A stretch of DNA of 64,000 bases from an uncultured beta proteobacterium (lineage in GTDB: Bacteria; Pseudomonadota; Gammaproteobacteria; Burkholderiales; Burkholderiaceae_B): the NCBI GenBank assembly GCA_903821335.1, contig CAIJKV010000005.1:1-64000 (forward strand), read 5' to 3'. This document shows, piece after piece, positions 1 to 9,048 of the stretch (position 1 is its first letter; the number at the start of each line of letters is the position of its first letter). Below the pieces are notes generated by a model that was not told the origin of the DNA, searched no databases, and was given only the letters and a program-made list of their open reading frames with translations. Both the position numbers and the translations under genes were made by a program.

Positions 1-1000
1 CCAGTCCAAGCGCCTGCAGCCCGGACGGCAGCCCCAGACGCTGGTTGAGGTTGGTGAAGACAGCTGACAGATCGGCGTCGCAGCCCAACTTCATGGCTTG
101 GCGCATCACCGGAATTTTGTCGGCGAGGCAATCGGCGTTGCTGGCAAGCACATGAGGCAGCATTAAGGCATTGAGCGTGCCGTGATGGTATCCCAGGGCA
201 CCCACGGAGTGTGAAACAGAATGCACGGCGCCAAGCCCTTTCTGGAAACAGATGGCACCCTCCAGTGCACCCATCATCATGTTCCAGCGCGCGTCACGGT
301 CCTGTCCATTCACCGTGGCGCGTTCAATGTTCGCAAACAGGCGTTTAAGTCCGTCCATTGCAATCGCATCGATAGGCGGATTGACCATCGGCGAACAAAA
401 GGTCTCGATGCAATGCGACAGGGCATCCATGCCTGTCGCCGCAGTCATGTAGGGTGGCAACCCCATCGTCAATTCCGGATCACAAATCGCCACCTTCACA
501 ATCGTCGGGCATCCGACGCCTGCCTTGATGCCATTGTCAAAAATGATCACGGCCGACCTGCCCACTTCGCTTCCACTACCGGACGTGGTGGGCAACAGAA
601 TCACAGACGGAGGATTGATGATAGGCCTGGGGCTAGGATGGCGATTGCAGTAGTCCCACAATGGGGCGGGGTCACCGCAGAGCACGGCGATGGCCTTGGA
701 CAGGTCAAGCGTCGCGCCACCGCCTATGCCGACAATGCCATCACACCTGTTGGCCTGGAAACAGGCAAGCCCCGCTTGCGCGGCGCCTTCAGTGGGATTG
801 GGTGGCGTGTCATCAAAGATCACTGGATCAGTCAAGTGTCCGAGGCCATCGATGGCCATGGCAAACACGCCTGCGGCAATGACCCCTTTGTCCGTCACGA
901 ACAGGGGGCGCGTCATGCCAAGTGCACGCAGTTCCCCTGGTAACGCATTTCGGTTTCCGTGTCCGAAATGCACCTTGGTATTAAAAGTGAGAACCGACAT
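1..1000 (-). CDS. Iron-containing alcohol dehydrogenase (partial, C-terminus beyond left edge)
   Basis: Group III metal-dependent NAD(P)-dehydrogenase of the Fe-ADH/maleylacetate reductase family, expected in the cytoplasm, interconverting an alcohol or hydroxy acid with its carbonyl form. From the ATG at 1000 the reverse strand reads 333 codons without a stop. The NAD-binding GIGGGATLDLSKA lies near residues 91-103, followed by the family motif PTTSGSGSE, the metal-site segment GMDALSHCIE (Asp and His ligands) and a second His-rich metal segment with HSVSH and YHHGT. About 50 C-terminal residues of the usual 380-400 are cut off. It starts 9 bases after the upstream Bug gene ends, so the two are probably one operon. 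Substrate is not determinable; maleylacetate reductases are close relatives. Confidence 0.9.
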   Translation of the reverse strand, partial: MSVLTFNTKVHFGHGNRNALPGELRALGMTRPLFVTDKGVIAAGVFAMAIDGLGHLTDPVIFDDTPPNPTEGAAQAGLACFQANRCDGIVGIGGGATLDLSKAIAVLCGDPAPLWDYCNRHPSPRPIINPPSVILLPTTSGSGSEVGRSAVIIFDNGIKAGVGCPTIVKVAICDPELTMGLPPYMTAATGMDALSHCIETFCSPMVNPPIDAIAMDGLKRLFANIERATVNGQDRDARWNMMMGALEGAICFQKGLGAVHSVSHSVGALGYHHGTLNALMLPHVLASNADCLADKIPVMRQAMKLGCDADLSAVFTNLNQRLGLPSGLQALGL

Positions 1001-1009
1001 CAGGTGCGC

Positions 1010-2044
1010 CTAGCTGACCGTGATATTGGCGCGGCGTATCAACTGCTGCAACAATGTGCGCTGCTGATTCAGCCAGGCCGTGAACTGTTCCGGCGTCACG
1101 TCAACGGGCACCTGACCCGCCTGTTCCATGCTTGAGATCAGAGCCGGGTTCAGCGAAGCCTGCCTGACCGCCTGTTGCAGACGCGGCACAACAGATGGTG
1201 GGATTCCTGCAGCCCCGAATAAACCAAACCAGTCATCCATGTCATAGCCTGGGAAGCCGCTCTGGGCAAGCGTCGGTACGTCGGGGTACGCAGCACTACG
1301 CTCGGCGCTGGTGACGGCCAGGATGCGAATTTTGCCGGCATTGAATGGCCCACGGGCTGACGATGCCGTAATCAAGATGGCGTCAATCTGGCCGCCCATG
1401 ATGTCACGCGCGGCATCGGCGCCACCACGATAAGGTGTATGGATCAGGCGAATGCCTGCACGTTCCTGCAGCAGCGCCAGAGCCAGGTGAGCCATGCCAC
1501 CGGACGGTGGCGTGCCACAGGAAACCTTATCTGGGTTGGCACGGGCGTACGCAAGAAATTCTGTAATGTTTGTTGCGGGAAAATCCTGCCGCACAGCAAT
1601 GACCTGTGGTGCCTTGACGGCCATCGTCACGGGGACAAACGCAGTCTGGTAATCAAACGCAAGGTCCTTGACCAGGACGGGATTCGTCAGGCAGTTGGCA
1701 GCATCCCAGACGAAGGTATAGCCATCCTTTGGTGCCTGAAGCACGGCGCTGGCTGCCACCACGGCATTGCCACCGGTGCGGTTTTCGACAATCACATTCT
1801 GGCCGAGGATCGCAGTCAACTGCACCGCATAGGCCCGGGCCGAGGTATCGGCAGCACCGCCCGCGGAAAACGGCACCACAATGTGCAAGGATCGGTTCGG
1901 CCAATCAGTTTGCGCACGCGCGAAGGACGCCGTCAGCAATGCGCCCATGCCCAACAACACTGTTTGCCGTCTTTTGGTGTCTACGCGACCGTTCGCCAGA
2001 TCACCGGGCCAAGCCGCCAGCCGTTGTTGTTGTTTCGCGTTCAC
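1010..2044 (-). CDS. Bug-family (TctC) periplasmic solute receptor, orphan
   Basis: Tripartite tricarboxylate transporter-type binding protein (344 aa), predicted to bind a carboxylate in the periplasm. The GTG start at 2044 is supported by a GGAG Shine-Dalgarno about 8 bases upstream. The N-terminus has a twin-arginine-like KRRQTVLLG at residues 24-32, a hydrophobic stretch and an ARAQ cleavage region near 42-45, suggesting Tat export, which other Bug receptors also use. The mature part opens with WPNRSLHIVVPFSAGG and carries the DGYT-type motif (KDGYT). No TctA or TctB membrane subunits are nearby. It is the first gene of a two-gene unit with the Fe-alcohol dehydrogenase, so its ligand may be that enzyme's substrate or precursor. 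Confidence 0.93.
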   Translation of the reverse strand: MNAKQQQRLAAWPGDLANGRVDTKRRQTVLLGMGALLTASFARAQTDWPNRSLHIVVPFSAGGAADTSARAYAVQLTAILGQNVIVENRTGGNAVVAASAVLQAPKDGYTFVWDAANCLTNPVLVKDLAFDYQTAFVPVTMAVKAPQVIAVRQDFPATNITEFLAYARANPDKVSCGTPPSGGMAHLALALLQERAGIRLIHTPYRGGADAARDIMGGQIDAILITASSARGPFNAGKIRILAVTSAERSAAYPDVPTLAQSGFPGYDMDDWFGLFGAAGIPPSVVPRLQQAVRQASLNPALISSMEQAGQVPVDVTPEQFTAWLNQQRTLLQQLIRRANITVS

Positions 2045-2199
2045 GTTGTCATCTCCATTATATTTTTATCCGATCGACCGCCGGTGCGTTGTACGGTAGA
2101 CCATTGCGCTACGATTATCAAGGCATGGTTTTTCCAATGCCTCGTCGCGCTCAAGCTGGCAACAGTCCGGAAAAAAATCCAATAAAACCAGAGGCATTG

Positions 2200-3180
2200 A
2201 TGAACATCTACCCACCACCTTTTACGCGTCACCTGCTCGCACTTGGACTGATCATGTTGTTGTCTGCCGCCGTGACGCAGGCTCAGACATTTCCATCCAG
2301 GCCGATTCGCCTCGTCGTGCCCTACTCGGCAGGTGGCGGTGCCGACGGCAACGCCCGCCTGCTGTCGCAGCCGATGTCGACCCTGCTGGGTCAGCCCATC
2401 GTGGTTGAGAACCGGCCGGGTGCGAGCGGCATCCTGGCCGCGACCGCAGTCATCCAGTCCCCGCCGGACGGCTATACCGTGATGTTCGATACCTTCCCCT
2501 TCGCGGTCAATGCCGTACTGCACAAGTTGCCCTACGACCCGATGAAGGATTTACTGCCTGTGTCACAGGCGATCAACATGCCCACCATTCTGGTTGTGCC
2601 CGCTGACGCGCCATACCAGACATTCAAGGAATTCGTGGCCTATGCCCGTGCGCATCCTGGCCAGCTGAACTATGCCTCATACGGTGCCGGCGGCTCGGCC
2701 CACCTGGCGGCCGAGATGCTGGCGCGTGACGCAGGGATCGACTGGGTGCATGTGCCCTACAAGGGTGGCGCCCCCGCGATGGCTGACCTGCTGGCGGGTC
2801 GAGTGTCTGCTTATTTCGCCAATCCGATTTCTGGCCTCGCCCATATCCAGTCCGGACGCGCGCGTGCGCTGGCCACGACCGGGGCGACGCGCATGCAAGC
2901 TTTGCCGGACGTACCGACCATCATGGAAAGCGGTTTCAAAGATTTTGAGGTGCTCGAATGGAACGGATTTTTTGTACCAGCCGGCACGCCGACCGATATC
3001 GTCAACCGGCTTTCAAGTGCCGCCCACGATGCGACCCGGCAACCTGAAATACAGAAGCGACTGCTCGCGATGGGGATTGAGCCAGTCGGCAATACCCCAC
3101 AGGAATTCGCCGTCTTCCTGCAAGGTCAGATTGCCCGCTGGACCGCCCTGGTCAAAAGCAATGGTATCCAGGCGGACTAG
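2200..3180 (+). CDS. Bug-family periplasmic solute receptor
   Basis: 326-aa TctC-type binding protein. The ATG at 2200, preceded by AGAGG, places a Sec signal peptide (hydrophobic LLALGLIMLLSAA, residues 12-24, cleavage near TQAQ) directly before the mature start TFPSRPIRLVVPYSAGG; the open frame extends upstream but without a sensible start. The family motif PPDGYT and the ENRPGASG loop are present. It is a single gene, divergent from the Bug/Fe-ADH pair across a ~155-base gap, and its stop codon overlaps the stop of the convergent Bug gene on the other strand. It is likely to deliver or sense a carboxylate, but no membrane components accompany it. Confidence 0.93.
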   Translation: MNIYPPPFTRHLLALGLIMLLSAAVTQAQTFPSRPIRLVVPYSAGGGADGNARLLSQPMSTLLGQPIVVENRPGASGILAATAVIQSPPDGYTVMFDTFPFAVNAVLHKLPYDPMKDLLPVSQAINMPTILVVPADAPYQTFKEFVAYARAHPGQLNYASYGAGGSAHLAAEMLARDAGIDWVHVPYKGGAPAMADLLAGRVSAYFANPISGLAHIQSGRARALATTGATRMQALPDVPTIMESGFKDFEVLEWNGFFVPAGTPTDIVNRLSSAAHDATRQPEIQKRLLAMGIEPVGNTPQEFAVFLQGQIARWTALVKSNGIQAD

Positions 3181-4208
3181 TCAGCCCGTGCGCCCGACGC
3201 CCTGGCAACAGCCCCCCAGCGATCGGTTTCCTGGCGCATGAACGCAGCAAAGGCCTGGGGAGATGCCTGCGTAAACGGTTCAACCCCCACTTTGCGCAAT
3301 GCTTCGATAATGTCAGGAGCCGCGGCGGCCTGGATGAGTGCCGCGTAGAGTTTGTCGACCACAGGCTTGGGCATTTTTGCGGGGCCCATCACGGCAAACC
3401 AGTTGAAAGCCAGCAACGACGGCATGCCCTGCTCGACCGACGTCCGGGTTTCTGGCAACAGTACAGCACGCTGGCTGTTCGTGATGGCAATCGCACGTAA
3501 ACGCCCATCCTGCACCATCGGATAAAGCGGTGGCAAGTCAACGATGATTCCGTCCACATGCCCGCCCAGCAGGTCGGTGATGGCGGGCCCAGCCCCTTTA
3601 TAGGGTACATGGACAATGTCTCCGCCGGGTACCGCCGTGCGCAACAGCTCGATCGCAAGGTGCGGTAGACCACCATTCCCGGATGAAGAGATGGTGACGC
3701 GGCGGGTCTTGGCCAGCGCAACCAGCTCTTGCAGGTTTTTCGCCGGAACGCCCGGATTGATCGCAAGCAATTCCGGGGTCTGTGCAATGGTGGTGATACC
3801 TGTCAGATCCGTTAATGCGTCAAAAGGCATTTTGGCGTAGGTGTGCGGACTGATGACCAGAGGACTCGCACTCGCAAGCGTCAGGGTGTAGCCGTCGGGC
3901 GCCGACTTCACCACGTAGTCCGTGCCAATCAACGCGTTGCTGCCCGGACGGTTGACCACCACGACGGGTACGCCGAGAATTTCGCCGAGCTTCGGGGCAA
4001 AAATCCGGGCGACCATATCGTTGGAACCACCGGGCGGAAATCCGACGATCAGGGTGATCGGTTTGACGGGAAAGTCCTGCGCCATCGCGCTACCCGTCAG
4101 CGTCGTCAGCGCACAACAGAAAACAGCGATGACCACCCACAAGCTGCGCAAGATTACATTGCGCCGGAGTATCAGCGTCCGGGTCCTTGTCTGTGTTTGT
4201 TTCAGCAT
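3177..4208 (-). CDS. Bug-family periplasmic solute receptor, last gene of the long operon
   Basis: 343-aa TctC-type receptor with a long N-terminal region: a charged stretch with RR at 15-16, a hydrophobic helix (SLWVVIAVFCCALTTL), and AMAQ cleavage near residue 44. The mature protein begins DFPVKPITLIVGFPPGGSND, contains ENRPG-like VVNRPGSNA and APDGYTLTL. It starts 24 bases after the upstream MBL hydrolase stops, so it is probably cotranscribed with it. Its 3' end overlaps the convergent Bug gene by four bases (CTAG shared by both stops). Ligand unknown; the operon context of lactonase-like and PrpD-like enzymes suggests an organic acid. Confidence 0.92.
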   Translation of the reverse strand: MLKQTQTRTRTLILRRNVILRSLWVVIAVFCCALTTLTGSAMAQDFPVKPITLIVGFPPGGSNDMVARIFAPKLGEILGVPVVVVNRPGSNALIGTDYVVKSAPDGYTLTLASASPLVISPHTYAKMPFDALTDLTGITTIAQTPELLAINPGVPAKNLQELVALAKTRRVTISSSGNGGLPHLAIELLRTAVPGGDIVHVPYKGAGPAITDLLGGHVDGIIVDLPPLYPMVQDGRLRAIAITNSQRAVLLPETRTSVEQGMPSLLAFNWFAVMGPAKMPKPVVDKLYAALIQAAAAPDIIEALRKVGVEPFTQASPQAFAAFMRQETDRWGAVARASGARAD

Positions 4209-4232
4209 GGTATTGGCCTGCCTTTTGTCTAT

Positions 4233-5045
4233 TCAGTCTGCGATGGGGTTGAGATCCAGCCGCATCGCAATGCCCTGGAGTTCTGGTGAGACGGCTCGAT
4301 ATCGTTGCACGACAAGCGGATCATGACCGGGGATAACATGACGTGGCGAAGTGGCCAGTTCAAGCAGACGGTCATAGCCCTCCAGCACCTCACCCAGGTG
4401 GTAGACGAGCGAGAACACGCGTTTCTTTTCAAAGTGCTCGTAGTAATGACTGGCATCGGATGCCAGCACGACCCAGCCACGCGCCGTGTGAACCCTGACC
4501 ACCTGCAAACCGGCGGTATGCCCGCCAATCTGGTGCACGCTGACACCAGGAGCGATCTGCGCATCGCCCTTGTGAAAGCACACGCGGTCCTTGTAGACCA
4601 ACCGGATCATGCCAGCCACGTGGTCGACCTCAAAGGCGCGACGAAAACCATCGCAACACATGTGATGCCCCGTGGCGAAGGCCATCTCATCATCCTGCAG
4701 ATGAAACTGTGCGTTAGGAAACGAATCAAACGAACCGACATGGTCATTGTGGAGATGCGTGATCACAATGTCGCGTACGTCGTTGGTGTCGATACCCAGC
4801 AACTTGAGCGCCTCGACGGGCCGGCGCAAGAGTGTGCGGTGGCGCTTAAGCGCCATATCCTCATTAAAACCCGTGTCCACCAGCACCAGGCGCTCGCCAT
4901 TGCGTATCACCCAAAGGTAGTAGTCCATCGGCATCGGCACATCATGGGGGTCGCCCCCCACGAAGTGATCAGGACGCGCGCCACTTCGCGTGGCGTACTT
5001 GATGGCGATGACTTCGTAGGCCGGCAAGCCTGATTCCGTGTGCAT
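4233..5045 (-). CDS. MBL-fold metallohydrolase, N-acyl-homoserine-lactonase-like
   Basis: 270-aa metallo-beta-lactamase-fold hydrolase of the lactonase type. The zinc motif HLHNDH occupies residues 97-102; further metal ligands are seen in GGHTAG, the bridging Asp in ASDASHYYEH and the terminal His in VIPGHDP. The N-terminal GGDPHDVPMPMDYY block is shared with the paralogue at 10092-10916. No signal peptide, so cytoplasmic. It sits 25 bases after a MmgE/PrpD gene and 24 before a Bug gene. Within a catabolic operon it is more plausibly a hydrolase of a lactone or thioester intermediate than a quorum-quenching enzyme, but the sequence does not decide this. Confidence 0.9.
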   Translation of the reverse strand: MHTESGLPAYEVIAIKYATRSGARPDHFVGGDPHDVPMPMDYYLWVIRNGERLVLVDTGFNEDMALKRHRTLLRRPVEALKLLGIDTNDVRDIVITHLHNDHVGSFDSFPNAQFHLQDDEMAFATGHHMCCDGFRRAFEVDHVAGMIRLVYKDRVCFHKGDAQIAPGVSVHQIGGHTAGLQVVRVHTARGWVVLASDASHYYEHFEKKRVFSLVYHLGEVLEGYDRLLELATSPRHVIPGHDPLVVQRYRAVSPELQGIAMRLDLNPIAD

Positions 5046-5070
5046 GGTGTGGCTCCGTCAGCGGGTTCGC

Positions 5071-6429
5071 CTATTTGGCTGTGCGTTGCATCAACTGACC
5101 GACGTCGGCACAGTCATCAATCGACTCGACCAACGCCGCAATTTCAGCTGCACGCTGGGCACCCAACACCGGATGCACCAGGCTGTCGAACTTGGCCCGC
5201 AACTCAGCATCACTCATCGGGTTCTGGATTGATCCTTTCGGATAGTCCACTTGAGAGACATGTTGAGTTCCGTCGTCCATGGTCATGGTCAACAGGCATG
5301 ACACGCCGCGCGGCAGCGAACTGTCACTGGTGATTTCGAGCAGGTCGGACAGGCGCAGCAACTCCGGTTCAGCCAGTCTGGAATCGTTGTACTGGGCGAA
5401 CAACGCCTGCCCGTCCGTCAGCGCGACGGCAACTGAATACGGCAGGCTGACCTGCGCCTCGTGATAGGTCTGGGGTCGCGTGTTCAGGTGGTACTTGGCC
5501 CAGTCTGGGTGTCGCGCCATATGCATGGACTTGATACGAGTCAGATCTGGGGCATGCTTGCGGCGGATCTCCAGCGCACAATCGATCGCGTTGTGAATGG
5601 GGCGCGCGCAGGAGTATGGCTTGAATTCAATGTCCAACTGATAGGGTTTGTCCAGATCGGCCACGAGTTGCGCCGGGTCGCTCTTGTCGGTAAAGGCGGC
5701 GAGAAATCCGCGCTCACCTTCAAAAATCGTAGCGGCCCCGGTGAAGCCCAAACCCGCCATGGTCGCGGCTGTCACGCCATTACGGGCCGCTGGTCCGGGG
5801 TTAAAGCGCTTTTGCATCGACGGTCCATACATTTCCATCAGGCCCGATGCCGACGCCCCGGCCATCCCGAGTGCCGACACCACCTTGTTGCGTGGCAACT
5901 TCTGGAGCAAAGCCGTGGCGATCGTGGCGCCAAACACGCCACAGGTTGGCGTGGTGTGGAAACCGCGATTGCGAAGCGAGGAGTTCGCCGCCTTGCTCAG
6001 ACGTTCCATCATTTCGCAGCCAGCGGCCAGCGCGACCAGCAACTCCTGGCCGCTCGCCCTGACTTGTTCGGCAGTCGCCAATGAGGACGAATAAACCGGA
6101 GGGCTGAAATGGAACAGTGCCAGCACATCAATGTCATCGAGTTCGACACTATGTGAAGAGATCGCGTTGGCAAAAGCCGCCTGCATGGCGGGCACACGTC
6201 CGTCGCCGCCGATCAGTGTCGACTCTGTATGGCCACCGGTGATCGCGGCGAACTTGCGCGCGACCTGGCCGCTCTCTGTCTGGCTACCGGATACGGCCAC
6301 ACCCAGGTAATCAAGCAACAAACGCTTGACCGATTTTTTAGTCGCGTCCGATAGACGGGCGTATTCAAACTGACCAAAGTGTGCAGCGAGTTGGTCTGCG
6401 ATCGTATTGCTGTTGGCTTGATGATTCAT
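5071..6429 (-). CDS. MmgE/PrpD-family protein
   Basis: 452-aa member of the cofactor-free MmgE/PrpD superfamily (2-methylcitrate dehydratase, immune-responsive-gene-1 cis-aconitate decarboxylase and relatives). Visible family features are the all-helical N-terminal domain with LLLDYLGVAVSG near residue 40, SHSVELDDID near residue 90, GFHTTPTCGVFGATIATA and the KRFNPGPAARNGVTAA block typical of the active-site region. It could dehydrate or decarboxylate a hydroxy di- or tricarboxylate. A second MmgE/PrpD gene lies 95 bases upstream in the same operon; the two are clearly divergent in sequence, so they may act on different intermediates or form a heteromer. Confidence 0.9.
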   Translation of the reverse strand: MNHQANSNTIADQLAAHFGQFEYARLSDATKKSVKRLLLDYLGVAVSGSQTESGQVARKFAAITGGHTESTLIGGDGRVPAMQAAFANAISSHSVELDDIDVLALFHFSPPVYSSSLATAEQVRASGQELLVALAAGCEMMERLSKAANSSLRNRGFHTTPTCGVFGATIATALLQKLPRNKVVSALGMAGASASGLMEMYGPSMQKRFNPGPAARNGVTAATMAGLGFTGAATIFEGERGFLAAFTDKSDPAQLVADLDKPYQLDIEFKPYSCARPIHNAIDCALEIRRKHAPDLTRIKSMHMARHPDWAKYHLNTRPQTYHEAQVSLPYSVAVALTDGQALFAQYNDSRLAEPELLRLSDLLEITSDSSLPRGVSCLLTMTMDDGTQHVSQVDYPKGSIQNPMSDAELRAKFDSLVHPVLGAQRAAEIAALVESIDDCADVGQLMQRTAK

Positions 6430-6524
6430 GTGAGTCCAGGACAGATATTGAAGTGATGTGAAATTAAAAAATTGCGGAAGATATCAAATATTGGGCGTGA
6501 TCAAAAAGCGCTGAATAGTGGTTG

Positions 6525-7928
6525 TTAGGGTTGGCGTGGCGCCGCAAGCAGTGCGATCAACTCCGCCATGTTGTCCATCGTGTCGAGCTTGTCGACCAGA
6601 GCGACCACGCGGTCAATGTCATGTGCAGGCAGGCATGATTCGACAACATTGCGGAATTTGTATTCGACATCTTCATGTGACAGGGGGTTTTCAGGACTTC
6701 CGCGACGATTCAGAATCTCATGCTCGAAACTGCGACCGTCGCGCATCGTCACTTTGACGCGTGCGGCATGACGATAAGCCGGGCCCATCGCCTCGATTTC
6801 GTGATCGACGCGCGCATGAATCCGTTTGATGAAGTCAAGGATCCGAGGTTCGGCGAGCCGGTTTTCCGCATACTGCGCGACAAAAGCCTTGCCATCGAAA
6901 GCGATCACGGCGATGCCGTAAAACAGGTTCATCTGGGCGGCCGTGACGCCCTGCGCCTTGTATTCCCAGGCACAGTGGGTGTAGGTCATCGGGCTCATGC
7001 CGATATCAACCTCGGCCACATCCTCGGGTTTGAGCTGGTGTGCCTTGAGCAAATAGCCAAATGCATCCAGCGCGGAATGAATGCTGGTGACGCAGGCATG
7101 GGGCTTGTAACCCACCTTGCCGGTTTCCCATACTGTGCCCAGACCGTCGGTCAGCCGCTGCGCATTGGGCTTGTCGGAATATGAGCTGAGATAGCCACCG
7201 TATCCAGCCTCAAGCACATCGCTGATACCGGTAAAGTCGCGCTGCGCGAGAAAGGCCGAATACACGCCACTTTGGGCGGCGCGTCCGGAATGAAAACGCT
7301 TGACCATCGCGCCCTCCTGCGCGGCCATCAGGCCGCCGGCCTGCGAGCCCACGATACCCAGCGCGTGCTGGGTGTGCGCGGCATCCAGATTCAGCATGCG
7401 CGCCGCGGCCGCAGCGGCGACAAACGCACCCGAAGTACCCTGAGGATGAAAGCCACGAAAAAACAGGCCCATGGTGGCCGCATTGCCGACACGCGTGCCG
7501 ATCTCATAGCCGGTCGTCATGGCCGTGAGCAAGGTGCGTCCCGACACGCCGCCCGCGCGTTCACCCAAGGCCACGACGACCGGCACGGCGATGGAGCCTG
7601 CATGCACGATCGATTCTTTATGAATATCGTCGAGTTCAAAGGCATGGCCCGCGGTGGCGTTAACCAGCACGGCACCCGCGACTGACGTTTTTCGACCGCT
7701 GCCAAAAATCGAAGCGACCGGTCGTGCGCCCTCTTCCTCGATCATGGACTGCACGTGTTGCGTCCAGGGCAGCGTGGCGCCAAACAGGCAGCATCCGACA
7801 CTGTCGAGAAAACTGGTTTTCATGCGCGCAAGCACCTCATGGGGGATCGCGTCAAACTCTACGTTCGCCGCGAATTCGGCGAGTGCCCGGGTCGCGCCTG
7901 GCAATAATGATTCCTGGTGGCTTTCCAT
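6525..7928 (-). CDS. MmgE/PrpD-family protein (second paralogue)
   Basis: 467-aa MmgE/PrpD-family protein. Family landmarks: FLDSVGCCLFGATLPW near residue 40, GHAFELDDIHKES near 100, RGFHPQGTSGAFVAAAAAARML, and MVKRFHSGRAAQSGVYSAF. The lid-domain KPHACVTSIHSALDA is also seen. No signal peptide. It lies between a Bug gene (52 bases upstream) and the other MmgE/PrpD gene. The 95-base spacer downstream is AT-rich and could hold an internal promoter, though none is definable. Reaction unknown; dehydration, decarboxylation or isomerisation of a polycarboxylate are the known family chemistries. Confidence 0.9.
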   Translation of the reverse strand: MESHQESLLPGATRALAEFAANVEFDAIPHEVLARMKTSFLDSVGCCLFGATLPWTQHVQSMIEEEGARPVASIFGSGRKTSVAGAVLVNATAGHAFELDDIHKESIVHAGSIAVPVVVALGERAGGVSGRTLLTAMTTGYEIGTRVGNAATMGLFFRGFHPQGTSGAFVAAAAAARMLNLDAAHTQHALGIVGSQAGGLMAAQEGAMVKRFHSGRAAQSGVYSAFLAQRDFTGISDVLEAGYGGYLSSYSDKPNAQRLTDGLGTVWETGKVGYKPHACVTSIHSALDAFGYLLKAHQLKPEDVAEVDIGMSPMTYTHCAWEYKAQGVTAAQMNLFYGIAVIAFDGKAFVAQYAENRLAEPRILDFIKRIHARVDHEIEAMGPAYRHAARVKVTMRDGRSFEHEILNRRGSPENPLSHEDVEYKFRNVVESCLPAHDIDRVVALVDKLDTMDNMAELIALLAAPRQP

Positions 7929-7980
7929 ATTTTCAACTGGGTCCGTTAACGTATTAAGTGGTTTATGGTCTTGAAGTGAC

Positions 7981-8994
7981 TTAGTGTGCGTTGAGTCCTG
8001 CGAGCTGGACGATCCGGCTCCATTTCGTGACCTCGCCCGCGATCAAATCGCGCCAGCTCTCCGGGGTATTTACGCCAGAGACGACATCAAAGCCCGCAGC
8101 CACCATTTGCTGCTGAAAAACTGGATCCATCAGGATGATGACGACCTCGCGATTGAGTCGTTCAATGATCGGTCGCGGTGTATTGGCTGGCGCAAAGATG
8201 CCACTCCATTGAATGGTCTGAAAGCCGGGCACACCAGCCTCGGCAATGGTCGGATAGTCAGGCAACGACGTGGATCGTCGATCATCACCCACACCCAGCA
8301 CACGAAGCGTGCCAGCCCGCACATGCGGCAAGGGCGCGGCAGCGCCGCTCATGGCCAACTCGACCTGCCCGCCCAGCAGGTCATTGAGCATGGGGCCCGA
8401 GCCGCGATAGGGAATATGCACGATGTCGGTTTGCGTCATGATTTTGAACAGTTCCATCGGCAGCGCATTGGCGTTGGAGCTTGACCCATAGCTGAGTTTG
8501 CCAGGGTTGGCACGCGCGTAGCGCAGTAATTCACTCACGGTGGTGACAGGCAGTTTGGCATTGACCAGCAAGAGCACCTGCTGGATTGCCGTCTGCACAA
8601 CAGGTGCCAGGTCGCGCGCCGGGTCATAAGGCAGCTTTTTGCCAAACGCGACGTTGTAGGCCTGACTGGTGCCATCAATCATTAGGGTATAGCCATCGGG
8701 CGACGATTTGGCCAGGATTTCCGTGCCGATGCTGCCGTCGGATCCCGGTCTGTTGTCAACCACAACCGGCACGCCCAGGGCGTTGGTCAGCCGTCGTGCC
8801 ACCATACGACCAAGTATGTCGGTTCCCCCGCCGGGCGTGTAGGGCACAATCAGCCTGATCGCCTTGTTGGGCCAGTGCTCTGACTGATGATGCTGGTCTG
8901 AGCCAGCTTGCGGTTGTGCACGGACCGACCCGCCCGCGGTCAACACCAGCATAAGACTCGCGACCATGCAGCCAAGCAGTGTGCGGTTTCTCAT
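7981..8994 (-). CDS. Bug-family periplasmic solute receptor
   Basis: 337-aa TctC-type receptor. The signal peptide is clear: RNRTLLGCMVASLMLVLTAGG with cleavage near VRAQ. An unusual polar His/Gln-rich linker (QAGSDQHHQSEHW) precedes the usual mature start PNKAIRLIVPYTPGGG. DNRPGSDG and SPDGYTLMID follow. It is part of the minus-strand operon, 54 bases after another Bug gene. Two adjacent receptors suggest either two ligands or a recent functional split; no membrane subunits are encoded nearby. Confidence 0.92.
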   Translation of the reverse strand: MRNRTLLGCMVASLMLVLTAGGSVRAQPQAGSDQHHQSEHWPNKAIRLIVPYTPGGGTDILGRMVARRLTNALGVPVVVDNRPGSDGSIGTEILAKSSPDGYTLMIDGTSQAYNVAFGKKLPYDPARDLAPVVQTAIQQVLLLVNAKLPVTTVSELLRYARANPGKLSYGSSSNANALPMELFKIMTQTDIVHIPYRGSGPMLNDLLGGQVELAMSGAAAPLPHVRAGTLRVLGVGDDRRSTSLPDYPTIAEAGVPGFQTIQWSGIFAPANTPRPIIERLNREVVIILMDPVFQQQMVAAGFDVVSGVNTPESWRDLIAGEVTKWSRIVQLAGLNAH

Positions 8995-9048
8995 TGGTCG
9001 TTGCCTGGCGGCCGGTCAGTTGTGCGAATCGTCATGACGTGATGTATT

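Noticed and set aside
221-943. Plus-strand 240-codon frame
   Set aside because: Antisense shadow of the iron-dependent alcohol dehydrogenase, whose motifs are clear on the minus strand.
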